A stretch of 64,000 nucleotides of DNA from Lethocerus indicus. Taxonomy: Eukaryota > Arthropoda > Insecta > Hemiptera > Belostomatidae. Shown one piece after another: positions 1-14,900 of the stretch. Both the position numbers and the translations under genes were made by a program. Within the stretch, counting starts at the first letter, position 1. Each line of letters begins with the position of its first letter. Location of the stretch: contig JACDQD010000008.1 in the NCBI GenBank assembly GCA_019843655.1, positions 19,118,388-19,182,387 on the forward strand, written 5' to 3'. The notes beneath the pieces were generated by a model that worked only from the letters and a program-made list of their open reading frames with translations, made no database searches and was not told the origin of the DNA.

Positions 1-1246
<1,246 letters not shown>

Positions 1247-1399
1247 GGCTGCTGGCGCGGCACTGTCTCAGCAGGCTCAAACCAGGCCGAATTAATCACC
1301 CGACGTGCATTTGTTACCCAACCCACCTCCAACACGGCCAGCAGCGCCCCTACACCGAATAACCAATTGATCCGACAGATCTTAGGAATACATGACACG

Positions 1400-1870
1400 G
1401 TTGCCCGCTTTATTCAACGCACAATGTTCCGATCGTACCACTTTAACACCCCCGATTTCCAACCCTGTTGCAGGAGGGTGCAGGAGAATGGTTCCAACAG
1501 TCCTGACGTAACCTTCAAGACTACGTCCTCAACCCTGTCGTACTATATTCTTCAATAGCTATACCCACCCAGCAACAGATTCACAACCTTGGGCTCCATC
1601 TGAACAAGCCCAATACCTGACCCAAGAGAATCGACTTGAACCGACATAGATATACTGTCATGAACTACGGGCTACCACCAAGACCAAGTGATTCCAATCA
1701 AAAGTCCTTCTTAATGCTTTTTTCCGATCTCAACCTACCGACAGTTATAAAATCTCCTAAAGTTTTATTCCAGTCTCACTCCTCATCCTCATTTACTCTT
1801 TGAATCCCTTTACTCCGTCACCCATCCATTATCCCGCCCACGGTGGCTTAAACGCCGCTGGCCTAGATAG
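1400..1870 (+). mobile_element. Jockey-type LINE fragment (copy A), decayed
   Basis: This is the 3' part of a non-LTR retrotransposon ORF2, covering the end of the reverse transcriptase and the region after it. Read across several frames, it gives recognisable pieces in the right order: DVTFKTTSST (about 1504-1533), TLGLHLNKPNT followed by PKRIDLN (about 1588-1640), a degraded counterpart of the LKPxWTYGIQLWG block (about 1640-1680), FQSKVL (about 1695), and a counterpart of the RLTPHPxLL block (about 1770-1800). It also shares nucleotide similarity with copies B and C, including a CCATCCATTA stretch at about 1826 and TTAAACGCC just after. Stops and frameshifts make it non-functional. The weak match before 1460 makes the left boundary uncertain. 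Confidence 0.8.
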
Positions 1871-4029
1871 TTCCTCTGTCTGTAGCCCGGACACAGGAAG
1901 TGCCATCACTCGGTGACTTCTTTACCAGGAGAAGAAAGAGATATTCCGCAATTGTTTAGTGTTTCATTGTTGAGGGCTTCCGTCTCAAACGGATCGTAAC
2001 TTCTGGCCGACCCTAACAAACGGTGCATTGAAGCCGGGGACAGTTACCCCCACCTGTTGGCGGGGGCCACGGCACGCCTAATCGACTCGGTAATCTTCGG
2101 AAACGGAGATTTAACCAACTGCAATTTAACCAACCTTGAATATAAATTGTTAAATATGAAATGCCTCTCAGGCAACCAACCTATTGAAGAAAAGGATACG
2201 TACGATGGTCACCAGCCGAAACCGGTCTACAAAAAGACCAGAACGGTGGTGGTTGTGGTACTTTACGATTGCAGCGACGCGATTTATTCGGCCATTTTCT
2301 CACTCAAGGCTTGTTTCAAAACGAGGAAACGGTTGCGGTGCGAATAAGGCTGTAGAAATGAACGAGAGCCGTCCCGGAAGACAAAAGAAGGGGAAACGGT
2401 CCTTCGGTTGTCCAGTTATAACGGGCGAAAGTACGCTTTCATCCATCTGTTTTTTCATTTACTTGTGCACGAGGGGAGACGAGTTATTATTCGGGTGCTT
2501 GGTGGACGGGGGTGGGTTGGTGGTTGACATCAGTGCTTCGTCTATTGTATACGCGCAGAGCGAAGTTCAATGGAGTACGAAGTTTTGGCCGACTCAAATC
2601 CCGGGCCGACTACGCTGTTTTAATATGGAGGAGAAAATATTTCTTTGCAAAAAAAAAGAAATGTGGTCAGTATTAGTTCTAACTTCATAAAAAAGGTTTC
2701 TATAAGAAATAAGTCCACCTTTAGTTTTTAAATGACCCACAATAATGCGAAGTTATCATTATATATTTATATTCTAGTATATTTCTACGGGAATATATTT
2801 CTGTGTTCGCTAGGAATTCACACATTTTTAATATTCTAGTTATTTCTATTTCAGAGTTTATGTGTAACGCAATTAAAACAAAACATTTGTGTTATTTTAT
2901 AATATATACTTAATAAAAGGAGTGTTCATTTTCTTTCCACTAGTCGAGGTACAGTGAAATATTTTTTAATTAAATAATATAAATTTTAAGAGAGTCCTCA
3001 TATTTCAATATTGATAATCTACTGTGATATTAAATGGACTTCTTATTGGGGTAAAATGGGCTTCGAAATTGATTTCGTTCAGTTGTACGTGGATGTTGGG
3101 TGACAGCTGTAGCAGTGGTTAATACGTGAAAGCCACTAATTTATATAAAGCGGCCGTACGTGTTTTTCAACCCTAATTGCGTTAGACTCACACACAACAC
3201 TTATTACGTTCCAAAAAGCGTCATGTTTCTTCATTTCAAATAGCTTCCGTGAACCTCGCACCTCCGGGATAAAAGTTTCGCAGAAGTTACTCATGCTAAT
3301 TAGGTTTCATGAATTGTAAGAAGATGAATTTTGACAAGAAATTAATTTACGGGCTCTTGTGCCCCACGGCTGTTTTCACGTTCAAAAACAGGTTGTTTAT
3401 GATCTATGAAGTCAATGGCGTGAACGTTTTTGGTTTGTCTCCCTTTCTTCAAGTGTTACAAAATATTTTTTATTCAACCACCAACCTGAGTATAAAACGG
3501 CAAAGTAGGAGTACAAAATGAATATATGTAATTGCCATTAGTTTCTTATTGAACATTAGAAAAATATCGAGTATGATAGATACTAAAACAAAAGAAAGAC
3601 ATATTTATTGTTATAAATTATAAAACACTGCTGCATTATAGACAAGCCAATGTTATAAAATCATGGAAATATCTTGAGATTCTCATTATAATGTGAAATG
3701 ATAATTTTATTCATATCATTATAAATTATACAACGGGGTCGAAAACGGGGCGTGAAGTCGAATTAAAAATAATTAGGAAACTCCATTAGGAATTCACGTT
3801 CCGGGTACAATATCTCTGGGGCATGTCTCACGTCCGAGGCCGGGTGATATATTCCCGTTGCGCGAAATGAAATTAATATTCCAAAAGTATTCCATCTTTG
3901 CTCCGGGACCCGGGCTGAATTAGAAATTGTTTCACTTCCTCCGACATTCGGCCGAGAATACTAACTGGGAGGGGGGAGCACGATTGAAGTAAGACCCAGC
4001 ACTCAGGGGCCGGGGTTTATTAAACGTAG
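1871..4029. other. Intergenic DNA, AT-rich, with one repeat scrap
   Basis: The stretch 2690-3800 is strongly AT-rich. A 168-codon open frame at 2184-2690 (+) begins inside a repeat fragment, uses a TTG start, and has no motif I recognise. I see no splice, promoter or domain support for a gene. Confidence 0.5.
2201..2250 (+). repeat. Fragment of the GGTC/GACC-hairpin repeat family
   Basis: About 45 bp here match the core of the dispersed family seen at 17381, 43850 and 49187: GATGG, then CAGCCGAAACCGGTCTA, an A-rich loop and GACC. The hairpin arms GGTC and GACC are intact, although the loop differs from the other copies. The flanks do not match the family, so this is either a truncated copy or an independently moved core. 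Confidence 0.55.
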
Positions 4030-4440
4030 CGCTCGGCTGAACTATATAAATAGTAAACAGTGTGTAGTTTGTTCGGCGAATCCTCCGTACGTCCTGCACA
4101 TCCACCGGAATACCCCATATCCGACTCAAAAGAATCGACATGGACCGGAAATTAGGTCCACTAAGACCATGACTAAAACGGACTCCAAATAAGAGATCAC
4201 AGAGCCATATTGAAACCGACGTGGAGTACTGCATTGAGCTATGGAGCTGCACAGCCGACAAGAGATTCCAACCGAAGTCCCTCGAACAATCATTAATGCT
4301 ATCATAAATCATACCATTCACCAGTTGAAGATGTTATAAAAATCCCGGTTCCCAAACTTTTAATCCTGTCTCACTCCTCATCCTATTTCACTCCCTGAAT
4401 CACTTTTCTCTGTACCTCTTTTCAGAAACGAAGAATTTAC
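4030..4440 (+). mobile_element. Jockey-type LINE fragment (copy B), decayed
   Basis: This is a second fragment of the LINE family found at 1400-1870. Recognisable pieces include RIDMDRKLGPL (about 4129-4161), a block reading AILKPTW (about 4200-4222), a frameshifted counterpart of the VLRTIxNA block (about 4275-4300), and CLTPHP (about 4367-4385). At nucleotide level the stretch around 4365-4420 matches copy A around 1770-1830. Copy B may run on to about 4510, where CGGGTGACAG resembles copy A near 1913. Frame breaks show it is a dead copy. Confidence 0.8.
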
Positions 4441-7400
4441 CTTTAATTGAAACAATCAGGGATTGAAAGGATCTGTCACCGGGTGACAGAAATTCTCGTA
4501 ATTGAGTTACATTGTACGGGCGGTTAATTGAACGTGGAGCGTTCCACTGACCTATACAGGAACTTTGCGTCTCCACATAAACACAGGGATAGAGAGCTTC
4601 GCGCTCAGCGCTGGGTATCACGATCCTGTAATTAAATAAATCGATGCAGATGGATATAGCGATAATAATATCCAGTATCAATTGAGTTTGGAAAATCGGA
4701 GAAATTGCTCCTGAGATGATAGTGTATTATGTTTGCTTAGGCGAACCACCGCGACGAAGGGAAGCCGCGGCCGGTCTTCGACGTCAACGGGTTGTTGACT
4801 AATTAACTATCTCTAATTAATACGGACAATTAATGGGACGGAGGGCGTTAATTTCGGGTTAATATACCCGCGAGCCCGGGGGAGACCCTTTGTCATCCCA
4901 ACTTAATGGGATAATTAGTCAAAATGGCCTGGACCGTTGAAATGTTGCCCAGATTATACTTTAGTTATAAAATATTTCAGTGTAAATGTTTGTTTATAGT
5001 TTCTTAATAATTCACACATTGTATACTTTCGTCGAGCCTTAGTCGCGAAACAAGTGTTAAAATTTCAAATTATCTACAATAATAGGGTACATTCGATGTT
5101 CATACTGAGGATCAAATAAAACTGACTAAAATGATATTTAAAATTCGACAGATACTATAGTATCTAATTTGAAGTATAAAGAATAATTCTGGTATAAAAA
5201 TAGTTGCCAAACGGCATTAAATTCAGGAACGATAAATTGTGTTGTCAGTTCTAGTGCATAACTATGTTGGAGCTTCTTATCAAAAACATTTAATTAAAAT
5301 ATGTTTCCCAAAAAAGATTTTGAATATTTAACTTTTACCAATTACGCACATTTATCATTAAGCATTACACGCATTCCCCTCAAAACAATCATTATTTTTT
5401 ACTGTCGTTAAATGATAAAATATCGCGATAGCGTTTTATAAAATTTATATTTTTCAATTTTCAATTTCGTGCCATAAGAATGACGCGCGATTAATCTACA
5501 GCTGCAGTGAGTTAAAATCAAATGAATGATTCAATTTTTTTCTGTCGTTAAACGATACGTTGATACAATCGCACGTTTCTCCCACCCCTGTTGATATAAT
5601 TGGGCCGTAACAGGCATGGAAAAATCGTACGTAATTCCAATGTACGACCGGTATTCATTGAAAATACCGAAACGGAGGAATTATAAAATATCAATTTTAA
5701 ATTGCTCAAAATAGGGCGGCGTATTATTATACACCGGACAAAAAGGGGGCGTAATAGAAAAACTGGTTTCTCGGTGGCGTGATGTGTACCGGACTTTAAC
5801 AAGAGCGGGCCGGGATTCGACAACGCCACCGCTATCAGCCGCCCCTAAGGTTTTTCATCCCCCATGAATAATTGAAATTCTGACCCCTCCCCCGCCCCTC
5901 ACGAGTAAGAACCCCGCCAAACGCGCCCATGCCATTCGTTATTTTCGCCGGACGGGACGCCCGGCCTGTAGCCACGACTAATTTGAACGGGCTCTCATAA
6001 TGTTACTAGAAAATTTAGTAGTAGTTTTTCAAATTCCTGAAAACTGAATTCACTTTTCGTCAAAGATCCCTTACGACCGTACACAAATTTTGGATTATCA
6101 GGAATTCAATTAAAAGCCTAAAATATAATACTTTATAATAATATAATATATAATTTATAAATTGTGTGATCGACCTTCGCCAAGGTGAAATTTATATTTT
6201 CACTAAACCTTTTGTTTTTTATTCGTTTATTTTGTCTTAAGCTAATCAACGTAAGTGGAATTCTTGGATCAGTATTTCCATGCTGCTTATCTATTCCACT
6301 TGATACTGCTTAATTTCTAAAAATGTTCACAGTATTCGTTTGAAGATTTTACGTTTTACGCCGTATGATTCAATTATTTTAATCAGTTATCGTATTCTGG
6401 GCGGCTTTATTTGAGGCATATTGTTCGAATTACGTTGTTATTGGTGCGGGCAGGCTGTATTGGGTTTCGATATTGTGTGGATTGGGGGCGAGGCGATGCG
6501 ACCTCCGGAGGCGGCGACTGGGGGCAAATTGAGCGTGAACGTCGCGGGCTTAAGCTTTCGGAAAATAGTGGAGGGCCACCGCTGTCCCAACAGTTCATCC
6601 TCCGAATAGCGTCACGGGGGGGGGGGGTGGAGGATAGCAGAGACGGGAACCGCGCGTTATTTGTCTGGCCCCGCCGGCACAGAGCCCTCGAGGGGGCGGA
6701 AAATCGCGTTTGCTAAAACGGACGCCGGAGGTGGCCCCGTAGTGAAAAATTACGGCCGGGATACCGCCCCCTCCCCGCTCCTACCCCTGCCGCCATTTTC
6801 ACTTCTCTTTCAAGCGGCAAATATATTATTCAACCCCGCTTTGCTCCTCCATCCTGCGTCCCTTATCTCTCTCGACCTTTTCTAGGCCACCATCCTTTTG
6901 TCTCATATTGTGCCTATTTGAGACCTCTACTGATATCGAGTTTCCTTCCGCTCCAATTGATCAGATCTCCAATGCTAATAATAAAGAATCGCGATACTAC
7001 AGAAATTTCAATCTTATTATGACAGTCAATTCATACATTTGTACCGTGCTGTTACGCTGATAAAGACCATTTCATGTTAAACATTTAATAAAAAAAAATA
7101 AATACATAAATAGGTAAAATACTACCTATATACGAACATTAAACATTCGATTCTGCGGCAAATATTTGGTCACGAAATCCAATTTTATTCCTTTACTTTC
7201 GAGAGAGGGCTTCGTCCAAATCTACGCACGGCTGTATAAATAATTATATATTTTAACCCGCGAGTAGTCAAATTTGCAGTTTGGTATCGGTCCATAGATA
7301 CCCAATCAGTGGGCCAGCGGCGTCGAACCGACGACCCTGGTTGAATTAATGGTTCGCCAGATAAGAACACAATATCCGCAGGGTTGAAAATGGCTATTAA

Positions 7401-10400
7401 ATCGGAAGGAGAATAGAGAGAAAAAAAAGTCAATTTTCTTATTCAGCGCCACGCTTCGTAAACTAATATCGATTCGGTAATATAAGCCGGGGGCGATAAG
7501 CCGGAGACCCAATATAAATTAAGCAAATGTAAACGGGGCCCTTTCCGGTCGGGTTTTCGGAAGGACCCGAGAGCTTTGAGCATGACGGGAGTAGTTTGGG
7601 TATGGCGGGGGCGGGTGGAGAGTACCTTATTGCCAGATTTACCGCCTTTGGCCTATCTAGTTTATTGAGTCGTTTATCTCCCGTTCGAGAGCTCTATTAA
7701 TTTATAGCTCCTGCCGTCCTATCGGCTTCTAATGGAATGAACTCCATGTTCCCTATATACTAGCTTAACTTTAATTTTTGTTTAATCAACTAAGGTATGT
7801 TGTCTTTATCGGCGAAGGACGGGAAATGGTATGGTGGACCTAGAAATTTGAACATTAGATCTCGAAGTAAGACTATGCAGGTTCCTAAGCTCCTGGAACC
7901 ATAAGATTTAAAAATATATAATTTTATGTTTTCTTCTTGTTATCAACGTATCGGGGGACTTGTAATATCACCTTAACAAGTTAAAATAAATATTAGCAAT
8001 CTCATTCCGAATGCAAAACAACGGATAAAGAGTATTTAAAACCATGACGCCGCTTGGATGCACGAACCGCTTTCCTGACCTGAGTTACGGGTTTAGTATT
8101 ACAAGCGCCGTTTGTTTGATAATACCAAATTGATGGCGTTTAAATCACGTCGCCGCAGTCAATGAACTTAAATATTTAAAGGAGGCTTTGATATTGTTTC
8201 AATTAATAATTTTGTTGGCCATAATACTAAATTACAAATACTGGCATTATTCCAGTCAAAATATTATTTAATCAAAGATTTCGATTAAATTATTAACATA
8301 ATCCAAGGATCCTCCTTGGAACAGTATATTTTGCCACTTATTAATTTCATGTCACCACTTACCGGTTTCTTAACTCGCAACTGTCAATAACCGGTTTCTT
8401 CTACAAAAAATATATTTCTATATTATGAACTAATTACTCTACCAGTGTCCGATGCTGCTCTGTGAAATATTTACGCTGAAATCCTTCATGCCAATAACAG
8501 TATTTGTAGCATTCAACGTTGGGGTAATCGCGCCTACCGGAAAATAATTGTTAAAGCCGCGGTGCCAGTGGTTAATGGACAGTCGGTCCGCGCTGAATCC
8601 ACATTGAGGACAACAGGTATATTTCCTCTGATCCCTGCTGTGGTCCGGGACGCTTACGCTCGATTTCCGCCTTACTGAATATTCAAGACCCGGACGGAAG
8701 TGCCCCCTCCCCCCCACAAACGACCGGTCGTAAACCGGAAGCGACTGATTGTTAATTAAAACGAGCCACAGCAATTGTCGCTGGACGGCGACTGGACAAA
8801 CGTTACCTCCCTCCCCCCGTCCCTAATCGCGAGCGCCCTGAATTACACCAGTTTAATGGCCAGAACATTAGACGAGGAATGCGATTCCCGACCGACACGC
8901 TATCCCAATCATGACGCTGATTTATGCCGTTTAAATTTATTCGCTGACAAAAACAACATTTCCAAAGGCTTTGCAATTAATTTAGGCGAAGTATACATTT
9001 ATCTGTAGTTGAATTAACAATAGACGAAGTATTTTAATATATGTTGCATTGAATGGGGAATTTAAACTTGAACACATGCGGGAATAAATATTTCAAAATA
9101 TATACATGCGAGTAAACAACATGAAGTAATTATCGAGTTTAAATGAAAGCTACCAATTAATTTTGCGCATTTACGTCTAAGGGAAATTTCTAGTCTGAAT
9201 AATTCGAGTTTGAACTCCCAATTTTGTGCAACCATCGGCCACATTAGTGCCGCGTTTTGTATGCAAGGCGTCGGGACCATAAATTCCGAGCGCATTTAAA
9301 AACTATGTCATTTCGGCTTTGAGAGAGGACGAACGAATGTTTCTTCGCCTGCGAGGCCGTCGAACGAGAGACCCGTCCCGGAATCGGACAAATTAAGAGC
9401 TAGAAACAAACGAAACTTTTTACTAAGGCACACAAACTCCTATTAAAACTTTGCCCACTTTTCATTGCTTAAAGGCTCCCGGAGATTATTTCATAAGGCC
9501 GAGTTCATTTATCATTCGCGGCCCGGGACGGGCGGCAGAATTAAATACCGGGTCTGGAGGCGTCAATAAGACGGAAAACTGGACTCATCGCCGATCGATT
9601 GCGCATACCGGGCGGGCCATGTTATGGAAGATATTTGTATTAGGAAACTTCTCTGATATATTCGGCCTCACATGCCATGGCCTATTTGGGTTGATATGTT
9701 TTCGGGCTGATAAATACTGGACTGAGAGTACTCTACACATGTTAGTAAAACATGTACATTCAATGCATTAAATTAATTATAAGAAAACCAATTAGCACCT
9801 TGTAAGAATTACAAGTTTATAATTAAAAAATTTACTATTTATAGTTCCTGTCATAATCAATTTAAATTTAAAACAAATTTTTAGCAGTTACTCAGCAGTT
9901 TGTGTTGTAGTTAAATCTCATAGGACAGAATATTCAATCGTGATGTACAGAACAATTCTTTTAAAACTTAAAAGAACTTAAGATAATTATTGTATAAAAG
10001 ACTAGTTCAATGCTGCGTATTCTAGTATCACCAGTAAGGGAACACCACTGGCCAATGCCACGAGATAACCTTCTGAAGATAGAAAATATTACATAGTATT
10101 GACGTTCCGAAGCCCCCTCGAAGTATCTTAAACTTTAATCAAGGGTCCGTGGCCTCTCTAATGTCTGGCCGCGGTGTGCGGAAGACAAAAAAAATAATAA
10201 AGAAAAGAGGGAAGAAGACAGAGGGCCGGGGGCGGTGTAAAGGGCCGAGGGGGATGAAAGGTGTTAAAAGTCGGCCTCCGCCCCCCCACCGACATTACCC
10301 GATTGCTTTCCACCCCGCTCCGTATTACACGCGGCGGCAAGCAGAAACTTGTTCCCTCTCGTATTTCCCTCCCCGCGAGTATATTCTCAACCTCCGACCC

Positions 10401-11918
10401 AGTTCTTTTTTCCTCCCATACCCACTTCTTCCGCGCGCCACTCTCGCGCGGGACAAACATCCGAGGAGAGTTCGAAGTTTCGGCAGCCGCTGCTGCGCTA
10501 GGTTCTGGGGGCGGGGTAATATTATCATATAAATAACAGGCCGGGGGAAGTTGGGCGTGAATCACTAGAGCGAGCCCGTACAACTGTGACTTCTGCCTAG
10601 CACCTCGTATACATATTATAATTTGGCGACAAAAAAAAAGAAACAAACGTCATTCTCATCGCCGTACAAATAACTCACAGTTACAACATGAGATATTTTG
10701 AAATTCTAGTCCTATGGGTGATATTTTCTATGACAATTACGCAACTCCGGATATCCGTTTCAAAGTAGATGCAACAATTGTATTTACGGTTCGAAATTTT
10801 CCAAATCTACTTAATTAATATATAACTCAAATAATTTTTCGTTTTAAATTTACTTCGAGCTAGAGGAATTGAATGTATGTGTTATTATACTAATTTTCTG
10901 CAGAGATAAGCGAAGTATACAATTAGTTTTAGTTTTTGCTCACTATATATAATTCGGTACAGAAAATGTTATTTCACGTTATCTCATATATTATTTTAGT
11001 TTGATTTCTTGTTACTCCTCCACTTCTATGTCGCGTTGATAATGGACTGATATGAATTAAAAAAATTCGTCGTAATCACAAAATGTATTTGAGATATTTT
11101 TAATTTGACGATTAATATATTCCCCGAGCTGATTTAGCGACGAGCGGATCGTGGATTTTATTGTTATGTAAATGACAGCCCAAACTTCAATTATGAGTTC
11201 GCCAGACATCAGATTTCGAGTTGTTCCGAATATGCGGTTGGAAATTATTTTCAGCAGAATATTAATTTGATTGCGGCCGGAAGAGGGTGTCACGGACATT
11301 TGCAAACTTCTCCGCATAATTGTTCCGTTATGAAAATTCATCCGAACCAATTTTTACAGTTCAGGTGTAAATTCAAGAATTTGCAAATACAAATTGATAA
11401 TGATTAAAGCAATGTTGTAAATTAAAATTCTGCCTGAATAAATAACCAATTGCGCCTATCATTTTTTAACACTAAATCAGCAAAAACAGCTACCGATATT
11501 CTTTGGTTCTATTACACTGGAATGGTTTTCAACTTCTCGCTTTAAACTATGGTATTGCTTGTTAAGTCGAATTTAATTTCATTTACAGGAAATGAAATTT
11601 AGGTGTATATATTTTCCGAGAATTATTTGTTAATTCTTGCCATAGAATAATAGTTAAAAGTCATCAGTTATATACTTTTTATTTTTCCTAGTTCTACCTG
11701 TATGTATATCGGATCAGTACACGCGCTACCTTTTTCGAAATAGCAAAGCTGGCCCTAGACGCAACCCCCTTTTCGGAACGATATAACTTATACTGCGCTC
11801 AATATTTATTTTTCCAGTGAAGTTATTTTTTTTGTTGCCAATATAAGTCCCGGGACTTTACGCGGCCTTTCTATCTCCGAACGCCCCGGCCGTAAGAGGC
11901 CCACTTTACGAGGGGGCC
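4441..11918. other. Intergenic DNA, no gene seen
   Basis: This is long AT-rich DNA with GC-rich patches near 5750-5950, 6480-6800 (including a 12-G run at about 6616-6627), 8620-8830 and 10200-10550. An 11-bp direct repeat, ACCGGTTTCTT, occurs at 8361 and 8390. The minus-strand frame at 8439-8774 contains CPQCGF but lacks correct C2H2 spacing. I see nothing else that supports a gene. Confidence 0.5.
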
Positions 11919-11945
11919 CGCCCGCCGCCGCCACCGCCGCCGCCT
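11919..11945. repeat. Short imperfect (CCG)n
   Basis: A run of CCG/CCA triplets lies inside a GC-rich patch at 11860-12000. On the minus strand it reads as an Ala run, but no supported coding frame surrounds it. Confidence 0.8.
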
Positions 11946-14900
11946 CCTCGTCTTCGGAAACGGCGCTGAAATACGAACTTCCCGGACGTCCTGGAAATGT
12001 TATTACGTTCGGCCTGGCATCGGTAAAGCAGGTTGGTGTAACGCGCCTCGTGTTCGACACGACGAGGGATCCGCTGGAATGAACTTGTGGGACGGGTGAA
12101 TTTATGATTTGAGAATCGTAAACATTTCCGGCATAATATTTACAATGCAAGGAGTGGGGAAGGTAAACTCATAAATGTCACAATGTAAAGTGCTCCAATG
12201 TAAACTCGTATGTGTGCTCAGGTATACTAGGGATCGACAAATATATTCCACAGACGATAGTCATACCTCAAAACTCAAAGCATTATGTACATATATGTAT
12301 TATCTCTTCTGAATTTCCAGAAATATAATAGTAAATAATGAAATAAAAATAAAAATCATATTGGTGAAGACTGCTAAGGATACAAAACCTGTTCACAGAA
12401 ACGTGGACTGTTCGGATAAACACAAATCATTGACTAAGTTCAGATGTGGTCCTATTCTGTAGTATCTTTTTCTCTTTCAGCGTTAATTTTTTACAATGTT
12501 AATTACGTCTGAGAGTCCCTTTCATTGAGAATAAATCCTATCGCCGAAAAGAAACAAGCACCGACTAATGTCTACTACTATAAAATATTAAAAAACTTAC
12601 ATTATGGTTTAAATTAAATTAACAAGATAGGACAATATCAATTCTGTGAAGTAATGGTTCGCCTTTAGCATGACGAGAGACCGCAACAGGTCAAAGGACC
12701 GAAAAAGAACAGAAAATAGAATGAGAGAATTTATTATTTATTCTATGGTTAATTTGTTATTTCAACTTATATTACTTCAACTATTAGAACTAGTAAACTT
12801 TTTGCAACCGAAACAAACAATGGCGGGACGAAAAATACGGTTGGCTCATAATGTCCAGATTTGGGGAGAACTCGGCCGCCCCTTCCCTTTATCATGACGG
12901 CTCGGGACAAATTAATATTTCCCTTTTGGAGTGTTCGCCAGCAGGAGAATTTCCCTCTAGGTATTCAAAAAGCGCCCCACATGTAGCGCATTCCCAGGCT
13001 TTTTATTTACGGGCCTCCCCCACTGGAAATCAATTAGTGAAGCGCGGACGGGCCAAAGAAGAGGCCACCGGAATTCGTTCATATCCTGAGGGTGCCCTAA
13101 CCCTCAGTATTTTACGGAATAATTCGATATCCGCCCCCCTCCATTATGGTCCGGTTTAAAAACGTCACGAATCCGTTATTCTCTCCGGCCATTAAAAAAA
13201 ATGATTAATCCATACTGTTGTGGAATTAAAACCTAAAATTGCAGTGGAATTTTTCTTTCTAAGAAAACATGCTCCAGCCCTAATAATACGATATTAATAA
13301 ATCGTGGGGATACCTTGCTAATAACGGATATTAAAAATTTAATTTCTGTAATAATTTTTCATATTCCTTAAATTCGATCAGACTTGCATGAAGATCACCA
13401 AGAAAACACATGGCATATTCTTGACAGTGTAGTGTATTGATATTAGTCAATGGAATTAATTTTTCAAATAAAAATGATCGAGGCCTCTGTTGCGGAATCG
13501 AGCTTTTTGAGTAATTGATTTTGAGATTAGCGAAGGCGCTTTTATAGGTGCTTTAATTTCAAATTTCTATTTTTAAATTACGCGATATCCTTCTTTTATG
13601 AATAAATACTCCAAATGTTAAAATAGAAACATTTGCTATAATCCGTAAATAGAATCGGATAATTCCTCATCGTATTCAAGCTAACAAGTCAATATTTTTC
13701 TTTTTAATCTTTATTTCGATTAATTAATTATTTTCTTAAAGGATTGATAACTAAGCAATATCCTTTATTCTTCGGAAGTTGAGGAGGGGCCGGAAGACCT
13801 GTTCTGTAAGGTACAGTTTCCCCTCCTCCGTACCAGTACCGCATAATTCCATTAAGTAATACACACCGGCTTTCCAGAAACGAATTTCTTTCCCGGGCGA
13901 AAATAAATCCCCCCCACCTAATCGGCCCCCTCACCTTAATTAAAATATAATCTAAAACATTAATTAATAATCCAACCGACGTCCTAATTAGTTTTTGGAT
14001 GGGGGACGAGTGCGGGGTTGCGAGGGGGTGGGCGGGGACCGCAGGAATTGCGTCACGCACGGAGGCCCATCCCGCAGAGCCTATTTACGGCCCCAACGCC
14101 GCGCAGGGGTTTTACGTCTTTTAATAAAGATAATTGCGTTTTTACGGGCGGCAATATTTTCGAGCGCCGCCCCCACCTCCCACCGAGCACCGCCCCCCCC
14201 CCGGGGACCCGCCGGCATTTACACCGTCTTATTCCTCCACCCCCCGCCGGCCGTAAATTTCCAAAGAGCGGAAAGCGACTAGCTTAGAAAACAAAAGAGG
14301 ACGTGGAAACTGCAATCTAACAATTTAATCCAATAAGGAATAACTTTTAGAGACTAGTTAAAAATCCTAGGAAGATGGGGTCAAATATGTAGAAAAAAAT
14401 TAACCAAAACTGGCATAAAAATTTTTTTGTAATATCAAAAATTCAAAACTCCATTTATTCCTGATAAACATGAAGTAATTGCACGTGCACGTTGTAAATT
14501 AAGCAGTTACACGGTGTGGACTGTCAAAATTTTCGTTTTTTCAGATTTGGTGCCTCTGTATCTTGCACAAAGTAAACAAATTTTGTTTTAGATATTTTTC
14601 CGGTGCTACCACATGAGAAATGTTACCTCTAGGTACAGAAAAATTAGTAGTTTCCACGAAATTATTATAGTAGAGAGAGTGTAATCTCTCGTTAATTTTC
14701 CTGGGTCCGTTTCTTTAGACGAAATCAACACATTGCTACACTGTACACGTTTAATATTTTAATAAATGGCAGTTGTCAGTGTCTGAAACGTATTTAATAG
14801 TCCCCTACCACATTCCTGTACTTTTTGTAGAAGGTAAAAAAAAATATTATCGGAAATTCGAGACCGGGCGGAAGGGCTCTACCCAACGTTAGGCAAATCT

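Noticed and set aside
2184..2690. 168-codon plus-strand frame, the longest outside the tandem repeats
   Set aside because: It starts with TTG inside a repeat fragment, has no domain, and ends in AT-rich DNA. A frame of this size can arise by chance in 64 kb.
8439..8774. Minus-strand frame with CPQCGF...H.H, like a C2H2 zinc finger
   Set aside because: The spacing between the second Cys and the first His is 10 residues and the His pair is HxH, unlike the usual C2H2 pattern. It is a single copy with no other finger and no splice context.
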